A stretch of 64,000 nt of DNA from DASVFB01 sp963815965 (GTDB lineage: Bacteria > Actinomycetota > Thermoleophilia > Gaiellales > Gaiellaceae). The stretch covers positions 124,001 to 188,000 of the forward strand of contig CAWFIT010000002.1 of the NCBI GenBank assembly GCA_963815965.1, written 5' to 3'. Both the position numbers and the translations under genes were made by a program. Below the pieces are notes generated by a model, which was not told the origin of the DNA, did no database searches, and saw only the letters and a list, made by a program, of their open reading frames with translations. Shown here one piece after another: positions 1-7,832 of this stretch. Position 1 is the first letter of the stretch; the number at the start of each line of letters is the position of its first letter.

Positions 1-926
1 TCGAGGTCTTCCGCGAGCCGGCCCATCTCCGCCGCGGCGAGCTGCGGTTGCTCGCGCATGCCCGGCGGCGACGCGACCGCTGCGCCCGCGGCGGCGGCCT
101 CGAGCCTGAGTCGTGAGACGCCGCTCGTAGCCGGGACGAAGATCGCGGCGTCGGCCAGAATCGTCGCGCGGCTCGGTGAGTCCCGCGCGGTGCGCACGTC
201 GACGCGGTCGAGCAGCGTGCGCGGAACGTACGGCCGCTTGGTCAGCGGCTTCGTCCGCAGCAGCGTCAGTCGCCAGTCGGGCAGCTCGCCGAGCGTGTGC
301 AGCGCCGCGCGCAGCAACGGTCGCTCGGTCGGGCGCCACTCGAAGACGATCAGCCGCTGTTTGTCCGCGGGCTCGAACAACGATGTGTCGACGCCCTCGG
401 AGATGAGCCGGTAATCGCCGGGAAAGCGGATCGCCGCGGCGTTCGCCGTCTCCTCGGAGGTCGCGAGCAGGATGTCGAGCCTGCCCAGCAGTCTTTCGCG
501 TTGTGCGCGGCCGGGCGGATAGGAGAGCCGCTCCGGAGAGAAGAACGTCGCGGCCGCAAGGCTCTCGGCCTCGCGCAGCGCGAGGTAGGAGAGACTCGGG
601 AGCGCCGGCTCGAAGCCGTGGACGACGTCGAAGCGTCCCGCACGCAGGGCTCGTACGACGTTGGCACGCACGCCCACGGGAACACCCACGCGGCTACGGC
701 GCGAGATCGGCACCGCAGGGCCGAGGGCGAGCAGTTCGCCGCCGTTCAGCGATCCGTTCAGAGCGGCGCGCCCAGCGGCGAGATCGGCCGCGCGGTTCGA
801 GGACGCGATGATCGTCACGGCGTGCCCGAGGACGCGCAGCTCTCGCGCAACGCCCGCGACGTGCTCGTTCACCTCGTGCGGTTGGGACCACGCGAAGGGC
901 GTGACGAGGCAGATGCGAAGCGCCAT
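1..926 (-). CDS. GT4-like GT-B glycosyltransferase, partial (C-terminus beyond window)
   Basis: Probable retaining GT-B glycosyltransferase that moves a sugar from a nucleotide donor to a lipid or glycan acceptor. From the ATG at 926, 308 residues are readable before the frame leaves the window. The N-terminus has the usual GT-B opening (LVTPFAW, then HEVNEHVAGVAREL and GHAVTII) and a DVVHGFEP strand near residue 105. Close to the visible end, SGVSRLRLEAAAAGAAV resembles the donor-loop 'LEAxAxG' region of family GT4. It is the last gene of a minus-strand run carrying inositol-phosphate and phosphatidylinositol-phosphate synthases. A phosphatidylinositol mannosyltransferase-like role is therefore attractive but is inference. 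The acceptor cannot be told from sequence. Confidence 0.75.
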   Translation of the reverse strand, partial: MALRICLVTPFAWSQPHEVNEHVAGVARELRVLGHAVTIIASSNRAADLAAGRAALNGSLNGGELLALGPAVPISRRSRVGVPVGVRANVVRALRAGRFDVVHGFEPALPSLSYLALREAESLAAATFFSPERLSYPPGRAQRERLLGRLDILLATSEETANAAAIRFPGDYRLISEGVDTSLFEPADKQRLIVFEWRPTERPLLRAALHTLGELPDWRLTLLRTKPLTKRPYVPRTLLDRVDVRTARDSPSRATILADAAIFVPATSGVSRLRLEAAAAGAAVASPPGMREQPQLAAAEMGRLAEDL

Positions 927-939
927 GGGCGCTCCGAGT

Positions 940-1734
940 CTAGCCCCGGCTTGAGAGATCCAGGACCATTTCGCGCTGGCGCACGGTTACCGCGCCGCCG
1001 AGCTCGCGCATGGCTTCTCCTACGGGGTCGCCCGCCGGCAGGTTGAGTATCACCACGTTTCCGTAGGAGCGGGCGGCCTGCAGTAACTCCCGTGGCTCAC
1101 CGGCGATCTGCACCACCTGCGCCGCACCGGTGACGCGGTTGACGCGGAGGATCGCGGCGCCTTCGTCGGTTTCGATTCCGCGCGCGTCGGCGTAGTGGGC
1201 GAGCGTCGCGTCCGAGCGCTGCCACGGCTCGTGCTCCGTGCGCAGCTCGCGGATGCGCGCGTGGGCTTGTTCCACTGGAACCTCGAGCGAGGGCCCGCCT
1301 GACTCGGTCGGGAGTGTCCACACCTCGACCCAGCGCACGAGGTCGTAGCCGAGCTTTTCGTACAGTCGATAGGCCGCGTCGTTCTGCTCGATCACCTCGA
1401 GCCAGACCTGCTTCGCACTGCGTGCCGCAGCTTCGTCGTGGAGCGCCTGCATCAGCAGCTCGCCGATGCCTTGTCGGCGCGCACTCGTGACGACCCCGAC
1501 GCCTCCGATCCACGCCTGGTCGCCGCGGAGGCCGAGATTGCCGAAGCCGACCGGCTCACCGTCGCGCAATGCAATACGGGACGCATCTACATCGAGGTCG
1601 AACCAGTCGATCATTCCCTGGAGCGTGCTTTCGTCGAGGCGAGAGGGAATGACGTAGTCCTCGTACGCCGCATTGAACAGCGTGACCCGTTCGGCGATCG
1701 AAAGCGACCTCGCCGGACGAAGCTCGATGCTCAC
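940..1734 (-). CDS. GNAT-family N-acetyltransferase with C-terminal extension
   Basis: Acetyl-CoA dependent N-acyltransferase, substrate unknown. The GNAT core covers about residues 1-145. The acetyl-CoA pyrophosphate loop is RRQGIGELL near residue 90, preceded by the strand GGVGVV and followed by the typical NDAAYRLYEKLGY segment. About 110 further residues follow, which is longer than a single GNAT domain and could be a degenerate second half. The ATG overlaps the stop of the upstream membrane protein gene (ATGA-type junction), which suggests translational coupling. The next gene begins 13 bp downstream. It probably belongs to the inositol-lipid transcription unit, but nothing in the sequence ties its activity to that pathway. 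Confidence 0.8.
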   Translation of the reverse strand: MSIELRPARSLSIAERVTLFNAAYEDYVIPSRLDESTLQGMIDWFDLDVDASRIALRDGEPVGFGNLGLRGDQAWIGGVGVVTSARRQGIGELLMQALHDEAAARSAKQVWLEVIEQNDAAYRLYEKLGYDLVRWVEVWTLPTESGGPSLEVPVEQAHARIRELRTEHEPWQRSDATLAHYADARGIETDEGAAILRVNRVTGAAQVVQIAGEPRELLQAARSYGNVVILNLPAGDPVGEAMRELGGAVTVRQREMVLDLSSRG

Positions 1735-2423
1735 GAGCGTGCTCGCACGACGATGCTCTCGCCGGCGTCTAGGCGTGCACTGGCGTTGCCGACTTGAACC
1801 AGCCGCGCGTTACCGCCGTTCACGGCGAACACCTCGGCCCCACCGACAACGCCCAAGAGCCGTTCTGCGGGTCGCTCGCGGGAGCCACCGAAGCGCTCGA
1901 GGATCGGCGCGAGCACCTCCGCGAGCAAAGCGAGAATCAGCAGCACCGCGAAGAGCTGCCAGCCGTCGCCGTTCTCGCGCAGGATCATCACGGTGACGAC
2001 GAGCGCCGCTCCTCCTGCTGCTGCACCGGTCGCCGGATAGAGAACTCGCACGAGCGACGGCGAGCTGAGCATCAGCCGGTTCGTCGTGACGATGAGCACG
2101 GCGAGCGACCAGGCGGTGAGAACGCCGACCAACTTCCAGTAGCCGTCGCCGGCGAACTCGCCCCAGATCTGCGCCGACCAGAGAACGAACCCGGTGAGTG
2201 AAAGACCGATGCCCGCGTAGCCGAGGACGGGCGACTCACGGCGTCCGAGCAAGGCGAGCCCCGCGACGAGCGCCGACCCGGCCGCGAACGTCGTCGCGAG
2301 CGTCGCGAAGATCTTTCCTTCCGTATCGCCGAAGTCGCCGCTCACCACGGTGACGATGGCGACGAGCGCGGCGACCGACGCGAGGGCCGCCGCGCCCAGA
2401 AGGAAGGCGCGTCGCAGCGACAC
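1731..2423 (-). CDS. Polytopic membrane protein of unknown function
   Basis: I do not recognise the family. Starting at the GTG at 2423 (SLRRAFLLGAAALASVAAL) gives about 230 residues with five or six predicted membrane helices, at roughly 5-25, 37-57, 64-86, 94-112, 122-144 and 152-172. A soluble tail of about 50 residues ends in a small beta-rich segment. This start lies 2 bp after the stop of the inositol-phosphate synthase gene. A longer in-frame reading upstream would run through that gene's end and looks like shadow coding. Position implies co-transcription with the inositol-phosphate synthase. Function is unknown. Confidence 0.6.
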   Translation of the reverse strand: MSLRRAFLLGAAALASVAALVAIVTVVSGDFGDTEGKIFATLATTFAAGSALVAGLALLGRRESPVLGYAGIGLSLTGFVLWSAQIWGEFAGDGYWKLVGVLTAWSLAVLIVTTNRLMLSSPSLVRVLYPATGAAAGGAALVVTVMILRENGDGWQLFAVLLILALLAEVLAPILERFGGSRERPAERLLGVVGGAEVFAVNGGNARLVQVGNASARLDAGESIVVRARS

Positions 2424-2425
2424 AG

Positions 2426-3871
2426 CTAGCTTGCTGCCGCGACCTTTGCTTGCTTCCGCGCGTTCTGCTTGATGAACTTCTCGGCCGCGTCGTACGCCTC
2501 GTCGTCGACGATCTGCTTGGGAGGCGACTTCATCAGGTAGGAGCTCGGCCCCTCGAGCGCGCCCGAGATACCGTTGTTCAGCGCAAGCTTGGCCATCCGC
2601 ACGGCGTCGATGACGATGCCCGCCGAGTTCGGCGAGTCCCACACCTCGAGCTTGAGCTCGACGTTCAGCGGCACGTCACCGAACGACGAGCCCTCCATGC
2701 GGATGTATGCCCACTTGCGGTCGGTCAGCCACGGGACGTAATCCGACGGCCCGACGTGGACGTTCCGCGCGCCGATGTCGTAGTCGAGCATCGACGTGAC
2801 GGCGTTCGTCTTCGAGATCTTCTTGGACTCCAGCCGGTCGCGCTCGAGCATGTTGAGGAAGTCGGAGTTGCCGCCAACGTTCAGCTGCATCGTCTTGTCC
2901 AGGTGCACGCCGCGCTCGCGGAAGAGGGACGTGAGCACGCGGTGCGTGATCGTGGCGCCGACCTGCGACTTGATGTCGTCGCCGATGATCGGCACTCCGG
3001 CCTGCTCGAAGCGGCGCTGCCAGTACGGCTCGCGGGCGATGAATTGCGGAATGCAGTTCACCATCGCGCAGCCGGCGTCGAGGATCTGCTCGGCGTACCA
3101 CTTCGTCGCCATCTCCGAGCCGACGGGGAGGTAGCTCACGACGACGTCGACGTTGCGCTCTTTGAGGATGCCGACGACGTCGTCCGTTTCACCGGGCGCC
3201 TTCTCGACGACCTGCGAGAGATACTTGCCGATGCCGTCGTGCGTCATGCCGCGGTTGACCGTGACGCCTGTCTTCTTGACCTCGGCGAACTTGATCGTGT
3301 CGTTCGGGTGCGCCCAGATCGCGTCGGAAAGGTCCTTGCCGACCTTGTCCTTCGTCACGTCGAACGCGGCGACGAACTCGACGTCGCTGACGTGGTAGCC
3401 GCCGAGGTTCACGTGCATGAGCCCGGGGACGAACTTGTCGTTCGGCGCGTCCTTGTAGTACTCGACTCCTTGGAGGAGCGAGTTCGCGCAGTTTCCGACG
3501 CCGATGATCGCGATGCGGACCTTGTCCTCGCTGCGCTGCGACTTGCCGTTCGTGGATGCCATGGGTTCCTTTCCGAGCCGCTCGGAGAGCGTCTCGACGA
3601 TCAGGTCGTTGACGTTTCGCTTGCGTTGCGCCGCACGCGCGGCGAGCCTGTCCTTCAACTCTGCGGGCATGCGGAGAAGCACCGAGCCGCCCTCGCCGGG
3701 TGTCTTGCCCGCGCGCCCACTCGGCTCGAACGGGACGGCGAAGCGGGACGCGAGGATGCCCACGGCGACGTCGTTGAGGCTGCGTCCGGTGCGGCGGACC
3801 TCGTCCGCGAGGCGACTCTTCAGGTCGCCTGGCATCCGGACGAGGACATCCTTGCGCGAAGGTGCTAGCAC
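2426..3871 (-). CDS. ino1: Inositol-1-phosphate synthase with N-terminal tandem ribbon-helix-helix domains
   Basis: Converts glucose-6-phosphate to inositol-3-phosphate (NAD+), the first step to phosphatidylinositol. Residues 104-481 are a complete actinobacterial Ino1, about 378 aa as usual for the family, with the NAD loop IGVGNCANS, the PQFIAREPYW segment and the LNVGGNSDFLNM core. Residues about 8-48 and 62-98 are two ribbon-helix-helix repeats (DVLVRMPGDLKSRL; SVLLRMPAELKDRL), joined in frame. The first start is GTG at 3871, inside a repeated GTGCTAGCAC palindrome. An internal ATG at 3562 follows a good ribosome site (GGAAAGGAA), so enzyme alone may also be made. It lies downstream of the PIP-synthase-like gene. 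The fusion plus operator suggests self-repression, which is inference. Confidence 0.9.
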   Translation of the reverse strand: MLAPSRKDVLVRMPGDLKSRLADEVRRTGRSLNDVAVGILASRFAVPFEPSGRAGKTPGEGGSVLLRMPAELKDRLAARAAQRKRNVNDLIVETLSERLGKEPMASTNGKSQRSEDKVRIAIIGVGNCANSLLQGVEYYKDAPNDKFVPGLMHVNLGGYHVSDVEFVAAFDVTKDKVGKDLSDAIWAHPNDTIKFAEVKKTGVTVNRGMTHDGIGKYLSQVVEKAPGETDDVVGILKERNVDVVVSYLPVGSEMATKWYAEQILDAGCAMVNCIPQFIAREPYWQRRFEQAGVPIIGDDIKSQVGATITHRVLTSLFRERGVHLDKTMQLNVGGNSDFLNMLERDRLESKKISKTNAVTSMLDYDIGARNVHVGPSDYVPWLTDRKWAYIRMEGSSFGDVPLNVELKLEVWDSPNSAGIVIDAVRMAKLALNNGISGALEGPSSYLMKSPPKQIVDDEAYDAAEKFIKQNARKQAKVAAAS

Positions 3872-3885
3872 AACAGTGCTAGCAC
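3862..3885. promoter_or_regulatory. Tandem GTGCTAGCAC palindromes, candidate operator of ino1
   Basis: Two identical perfect 10-bp palindromes lie at 3862-3871 and 3876-3885, 14 bp apart centre to centre. The first contains the GTG start of the RHH-Ino1 gene. On the minus strand a TAAGGT box (3889-3884) overlaps the second palindrome and would start transcription close to the GTG. Short repeated palindromes spaced by about one helical turn are typical ribbon-helix-helix operators. Autoregulation is inferred from position, not shown. Confidence 0.6.
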
Positions 3886-3894
3886 CTTACCACT

Positions 3895-4512
3895 CTACGG
3901 GCTAGCGCGCATCTGCGAGCGGACCGACCAGATCCGCTGGCCGACTGTGAACCAGGCCGTGGCGGCGAGCAGGTAGATGGCCCACTGCAGCGCCCCCCAC
4001 GGCGCGAGCACGAGCCCCGCGGTGATCACGACCACCCGCTCGGCGCGGGAGCCGATGCCCACGTCGCCCTTCAGCCCCAGCGCCTCCGCGCGAGCACGCG
4101 TGTACGAGACGAGGAACGACCCGGCCATCGCGGCGAACGTGGCCGCGAGAGCGACTTCGTTCCCGTGGCGGTTGAACACGAGCGCGATCGAGCCGAGCAT
4201 GAAGGCCTCGCTGATGCGGTCAGTCGTCGAGTCGAGGAAGGCGCCGAAGGGCGTCCCCTTCCCGCTCAGGCGGGCGAGGGCCCCGTCGAGGATGTCGAGA
4301 ACCGAGCCGAGGACGAAGACGGCGGCCCCCGACCAGTAGAAGAGGATCTCGTTTCGGTACTCGAAATAGACGAGGACGGATGCGGAGGCGCAGAGCAGCA
4401 CCCCGGAAGTCGTGAGCGCGTTCGGCGTGACGCGCGATCGCGCGAGCCCTCCCATCGACTGCGTCGCGAGCGACCGCGCGCCGACCGTGTACCGCTCCTT
4501 GACCGAGGGCAC
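3895..4512 (-). CDS. CDP-alcohol phosphatidyltransferase, phosphatidylinositol-phosphate synthase-like
   Basis: Membrane enzyme that transfers phosphatidate from CDP-diacylglycerol to an alcohol. The full CDP-alcohol phosphotransferase signature is present: D73, D76, G77, A80, R81, G90, D94 and D98, in the exact D-x2-DG-x2-AR-x8-G-x3-D-x3-D spacing. Five or six membrane helices surround it, and length (205 aa) fits bacterial PIP synthases. Inositol-3-phosphate is the likely alcohol because ino1 lies directly downstream, but the motif alone does not separate PIP synthase from PgsA-type enzymes. The start is GTG at 4512, abutting the stop of the PAP2 gene. Translation is probably coupled to that gene. 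Confidence 0.85.
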   Translation of the reverse strand: MPSVKERYTVGARSLATQSMGGLARSRVTPNALTTSGVLLCASASVLVYFEYRNEILFYWSGAAVFVLGSVLDILDGALARLSGKGTPFGAFLDSTTDRISEAFMLGSIALVFNRHGNEVALAATFAAMAGSFLVSYTRARAEALGLKGDVGIGSRAERVVVITAGLVLAPWGALQWAIYLLAATAWFTVGQRIWSVRSQMRASP

Positions 4513-5262
4513 CTAGGCGGGGAGCAGCACGCGTGCGATCCACCTGCGGTGGACGACCCCCAGCGCGACGAGCGCGACGCCGACGCCCGCAACGACGTCG
4601 AGCCAGAAGTGGTTCGCGGTCGCCATGACGCTGAACCAGACCCAGGCGGGCCAGATCGCCCACGCGATCTTCGCGAACCTGTTGCGGCAGACGACTGCGA
4701 GCGTGATGCCCACGATCAGCGCGTCCGCAGCGTGCAGGCTCGGCATCGCCGCGTACGGGTTCGAGGCGAGCTCGACGAGCCCGCTGCCGTGATTCAGCCC
4801 GCCGATGTCGCCGAGTGTGTCGGCGAAGCCGAACGTCGGGAACATGCGCGGCGGCGCCGTCGGCATCAGCACGTACCCGACCAGCCCGATCACGTTCGCG
4901 AGCAGGATCGTGTTCCGGAACCGGGCGAACGCTTCGTGCCGGCGCAGGTAGACCCAGAGCAGCGCGAGGCCGATCACCGTGAACTCCGAGTTCCAGTAGG
5001 TCCACGAGACGGCGAGCTCGAGCGCGCGCGATGACGCGGCGAGGTTCTGGAAAGTCAGCTCGAAGAGGTGGTGCGCGTGCGTCCGCTCCCAGCCGATGAC
5101 GCGGAGCCCGTTGGCGATCGCCCGCCCGTCGTCGTGGCCGGCCATTCCCCGTGCGATCTGGTAGACGCCGAGGAACCCGAACCAGATCGCCAACTGGAGC
5201 CCGAGATGGCTCCAGCCGCGGGGCAGGTAGCGCTTGCCGACTGCTGCGACGGCGGCGGTCAT
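4513..5262 (-). CDS. PAP2-superfamily (AUR1-like) membrane phosphatase
   Basis: Multi-spanning lipid phosphatase or phosphotransferase. Motif 2 PSLH lies at residues 174-177. Motif 3 supplies H218 and D222 (ATANHFWLD), preceded by the AUR1/PAP2_3-type sequence TAPPRMFP. About six membrane helices are predicted in 249 residues. It sits directly upstream of the CDP-alcohol transferase. In actinobacteria phosphatidylinositol-phosphate must lose a phosphate to become phosphatidylinositol, and this gene is a good positional candidate for that step; this is inference. Alternatives are inositol-phospholipid head-group transfer or undecaprenyl-pyrophosphate recycling. A TACAAT box lies in the 36-bp gap before the moaA gene upstream. 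Confidence 0.85.
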   Translation of the reverse strand: MTAAVAAVGKRYLPRGWSHLGLQLAIWFGFLGVYQIARGMAGHDDGRAIANGLRVIGWERTHAHHLFELTFQNLAASSRALELAVSWTYWNSEFTVIGLALLWVYLRRHEAFARFRNTILLANVIGLVGYVLMPTAPPRMFPTFGFADTLGDIGGLNHGSGLVELASNPYAAMPSLHAADALIVGITLAVVCRNRFAKIAWAIWPAWVWFSVMATANHFWLDVVAGVGVALVALGVVHRRWIARVLLPA

Positions 5263-5297
5263 GTCGGCTTACTCGTCACGACGGGCAGATTGTACGA

Positions 5298-6287
5298 CTA
5301 GCCGCCGATGTAAGACATTTCGATCTTCGGCAAATCCGCTGTTTTTGCGGTTCGAAGCTCTGAATACCGGTCGGTTCGCCGGGTCCAGACGGCGGCGATC
5401 GCGGCCTCCAGTTCGGCGTCGTCGGCGGCGCTCCGGACGAGCGCGCGGAGATCGTGCCCGCGCACCGCGAAAAGGCAGGTGTAGAGCTGCCCCTCGGCGG
5501 AGAGGCGCGCGCGGGTGCAGTCGCCGCAGAACGGCTGTGTCACGGAGGCGATCACGCCGATCTCGCCCTGACCGTCGACGTAGCGCCATCGCTTCGCGAC
5601 CTCGCCGCGGTAGGTCGGCTCGATCGGCTCGAGCGGGAATTCGTCCGCGATCCTCGTGAGGATCTCCTCGGCGGAGACCACGTCGTCGAGGCGCCAGCCG
5701 TTCGTGTGCCCGACGTCCATGTACTCGATGAAGCGGAGCACGTGCCCGGTACCGCGGAAGTGGCGCGCGAGTTCGACGATCCCGTGCTCGTTGAGGCCGC
5801 GCTTGACGACCGCGTTCACCTTCACCGGCAGGCCGGCGGCGGCCGCGGCGTCGATGCCGTCGAGCACCCCTTGCACCGGCACGTCCATGTCGTTCATCGC
5901 GCGGAATGTCTCGTCGTCGAGCGCGTCGAGGCTGACCGTCACGCGCCTGAGGCCGGCGTCGGCGAGCGCCTGGGCCTTCTGTGGGAGCAGCGTGCCGTTC
6001 GTCGTCAGCGTGAGATCGACGTCGAGCGCCGAGAGCATCTCGACGAGCCGCTCCACGTGCCGGCGGACGAGCGGCTCCCCGCCGGTGATCCGGATCTTGC
6101 GAACGCCGTTGGCGACGAAGGCGCGCGCGAGCCGTTCGATCTCCTCGTAGTCGAGCAGTTGGGCGCGTGGGAGGAACTCGTAGTCGCGCCCGAAGATCTC
6201 CTTCGGCATGCAATAGACGCACCGGAAGTTGCAGCGATCGGTGACTGAGATCCGCAGATCGCGCAGCGGTCGGCCGAGGACATCCAC
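5298..6287 (-). CDS. moaA: GTP 3',8-cyclase MoaA (molybdenum cofactor)
   Basis: Radical-SAM enzyme that cyclises GTP to 3',8-cyclo-7,8-dihydro-GTP in the first step of molybdopterin synthesis. The SAM cluster motif CNFRCVYC gives C19, C23 and C26, followed by the TGGEPLVR glycine motif. The second cluster cysteines lie near residues 252-270 (FCGDCTRARLS, then YTC). The protein ends in the diagnostic Gly-Gly tail needed for activity. Length of 329 aa is normal. Start is GTG at 6287. No other molybdenum cofactor genes are in view, so it is separated from its pathway here. Confidence 0.95.
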   Translation of the reverse strand: MDVLGRPLRDLRISVTDRCNFRCVYCMPKEIFGRDYEFLPRAQLLDYEEIERLARAFVANGVRKIRITGGEPLVRRHVERLVEMLSALDVDLTLTTNGTLLPQKAQALADAGLRRVTVSLDALDDETFRAMNDMDVPVQGVLDGIDAAAAAGLPVKVNAVVKRGLNEHGIVELARHFRGTGHVLRFIEYMDVGHTNGWRLDDVVSAEEILTRIADEFPLEPIEPTYRGEVAKRWRYVDGQGEIGVIASVTQPFCGDCTRARLSAEGQLYTCLFAVRGHDLRALVRSAADDAELEAAIAAVWTRRTDRYSELRTAKTADLPKIEMSYIGG

Positions 6288-6310
6288 GCGTCTCAGCGTA
6301 CCCGGGCGTT

Positions 6311-7453
6311 CTAGACCTGGGATAGCTCAGGCGCTGCCTCGCGGACAGCGAGAACGTTGAACGCCGGAACCGGCCGTTGGAAGCCTTTGAGCGTGAACTC
6401 GCCGACCGGCTCGACCTCGACGGCGTCCTCGACCTCGGCATAGAGCCGCTGCGCGATCAGGATCTGCCCGCCGGCCGCCTCGTCAGCGAGCCGCGACGCG
6501 AGGTTCGTGACGGCGCCGATCGCGGCATAGTCGGAGCGGCCTTCGAAGCCGACCTCGCCACACGTCGCGTAGCCGAGCGCGATGCCGGCGCCGAAGTCGA
6601 GGTCGTAGCCGCGCTTCTGCCAGCGCGGTGTCAGCTCCGCCATCTCCTCGCGAAGCGCGCAGCCGAGCCGCACCGCACGCAAAGGAGCGTCGGGCACCTC
6701 GACGGGATCGTTGAAGAAGAGCTGGACGCCGTCGCCCTCCAGGAAGCCCACGGTGGCGTCGAACTGGCTCACGAGCCGGCCGATCGCGTCGTGGAACTCG
6801 CGGAGCACGCGCATCAGTTCCTCCGGTTCGACGGCGTCGACGAAGTTCGTCCAGCCGCGGAGGTCGGCGAAGAACATCGCGACCTGCCGCCGATGGCTGG
6901 CCAGGATCGACTCGTCCCCGGACGTGAGGATCGCGTCGGCGAGTTGCGGAGAGAGGAACCGTCGCAACCGGCCGAGGCGTTCGAGCTCCTCGACCTGTGT
7001 TCGCACACGCTCTTCGAGTGTCCGGTTCAGCTCGCGCAGCTCCGCGGCCTGCAGCTTGATCGTGTCGTGGTAGCGCTTGATCCGGAGCAGCGACTTGACG
7101 CGCGTGAGGAGCTCCTGCTGGTTGAACGGCTTCGGGATGAAGTCGTCGGCGCCCGCCTCGATCGCCCGCGTCTTCTCGTGGCCGATGCTCGACGTGATCA
7201 TGATCACCGGCAGCACAGCCGTCTCCTCGTGCTCGCGTAGCTGACTGCAGACCGCGTAGCCGTCCATGCCCGGCATGACGACGTCGAGCAGGACGAGGTC
7301 CGGGCTCGCCGACGTGACGAGCTCGAGCGCGGTCTTGCCGTCCGTGGCCGAGACGACCTGGTAGCCGCGCGGGGTGAGAACGGCCTCGAGCAGGCGCACG
7401 TTCTCGGGCACGTCGTCGACGACGAGGATCGTCGGTTTGCCGTTGTCGCTCAC
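6311..7453 (-). CDS. Receiver domain - class III adenylate/guanylate cyclase
   Basis: Response regulator with a nucleotide cyclase output. Residues about 8-125 form a receiver (VVDDVPEN, phosphoacceptor in LVLLDVVMPGMDG, K in IPKPF). A coiled linker of about 45 residues follows, then a class III cyclase domain at about 185-370. The metal aspartates lie in FADLRGWT and EGDGVQLFF. The transition-state Asn and Arg lie in AVTNLASRLAD, and RSDYAAIG supplies a substrate Asp. All catalytic positions therefore look intact. The GTG start overlaps the stop of the single-domain receiver upstream (GTGA), and a sensor kinase lies before that. A phosphorelay controlling cAMP or cGMP is the likely role. Confidence 0.88.
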   Translation of the reverse strand: MSDNGKPTILVVDDVPENVRLLEAVLTPRGYQVVSATDGKTALELVTSASPDLVLLDVVMPGMDGYAVCSQLREHEETAVLPVIMITSSIGHEKTRAIEAGADDFIPKPFNQQELLTRVKSLLRIKRYHDTIKLQAAELRELNRTLEERVRTQVEELERLGRLRRFLSPQLADAILTSGDESILASHRRQVAMFFADLRGWTNFVDAVEPEELMRVLREFHDAIGRLVSQFDATVGFLEGDGVQLFFNDPVEVPDAPLRAVRLGCALREEMAELTPRWQKRGYDLDFGAGIALGYATCGEVGFEGRSDYAAIGAVTNLASRLADEAAGGQILIAQRLYAEVEDAVEVEPVGEFTLKGFQRPVPAFNVLAVREAAPELSQV

Positions 7454-7830
7454 GCGCCGCCCCCGTTGCAGTGCTTCCGCACGGCGCCGACGAGCTCGAC
7501 GATGTCGACCGGTTTCGAGAGGTAGCCGTCGAAGCCGGCGGCCAGGAAGCGCTCGTGGTCTCCGTGCATCGCCTGCGCCGTCAGCGCGACGACCGGAATC
7601 GAAGCGGTGTGTTGGTCCGCCCGCAGCCGGGCCAGCGCCTCGACGCCGTCGATGTCCGGAAGCTGGATGTCCATGAGCACGAGGTCCGGCGTGTGCTCGG
7701 TCGCGAGCGCGACGGCGCTCTCACCGGTCGCCGCTTCCAGCGTTCGATACCCCGTCGCCGTCAGGACGTCGCGGAAGAGCTTCATGTTCTTGTCGTTGTC
7801 CTCGACCACGAGTATCCGCTCGCCCGCCAT
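7450..7830 (-). CDS. Single-domain response regulator (CheY/DivK-like)
   Basis: Stand-alone receiver of 126 residues without an output domain. The acidic pair is in VVEDNDKN, the phosphoacceptor in LVLMDIQLPDIDG, the Thr in VVALTAQA and the Lys in YLSKPVD, so all four conserved positions are present. It lies between a membrane histidine kinase (start 2 bp away) and the receiver-cyclase (4-bp overlap), all on the minus strand. It could be a shuttle or phosphate sink between them. Start is taken at the ATG at 7830; a longer upstream reading lies over the kinase gene and is not credible. Confidence 0.9.
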   Translation of the reverse strand: MAGERILVVEDNDKNMKLFRDVLTATGYRTLEAATGESAVALATEHTPDLVLMDIQLPDIDGVEALARLRADQHTASIPVVALTAQAMHGDHERFLAAGFDGYLSKPVDIVELVGAVRKHCNGGGA

Positions 7831-7832
7831 GG

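Noticed and set aside
2450..3868. Long plus-strand open frame opposite ino1
   Set aside because: It mirrors the minus-strand gene codon for codon, is rich in Arg/Val/Asp from GC-rich third positions and has no recognisable domain.
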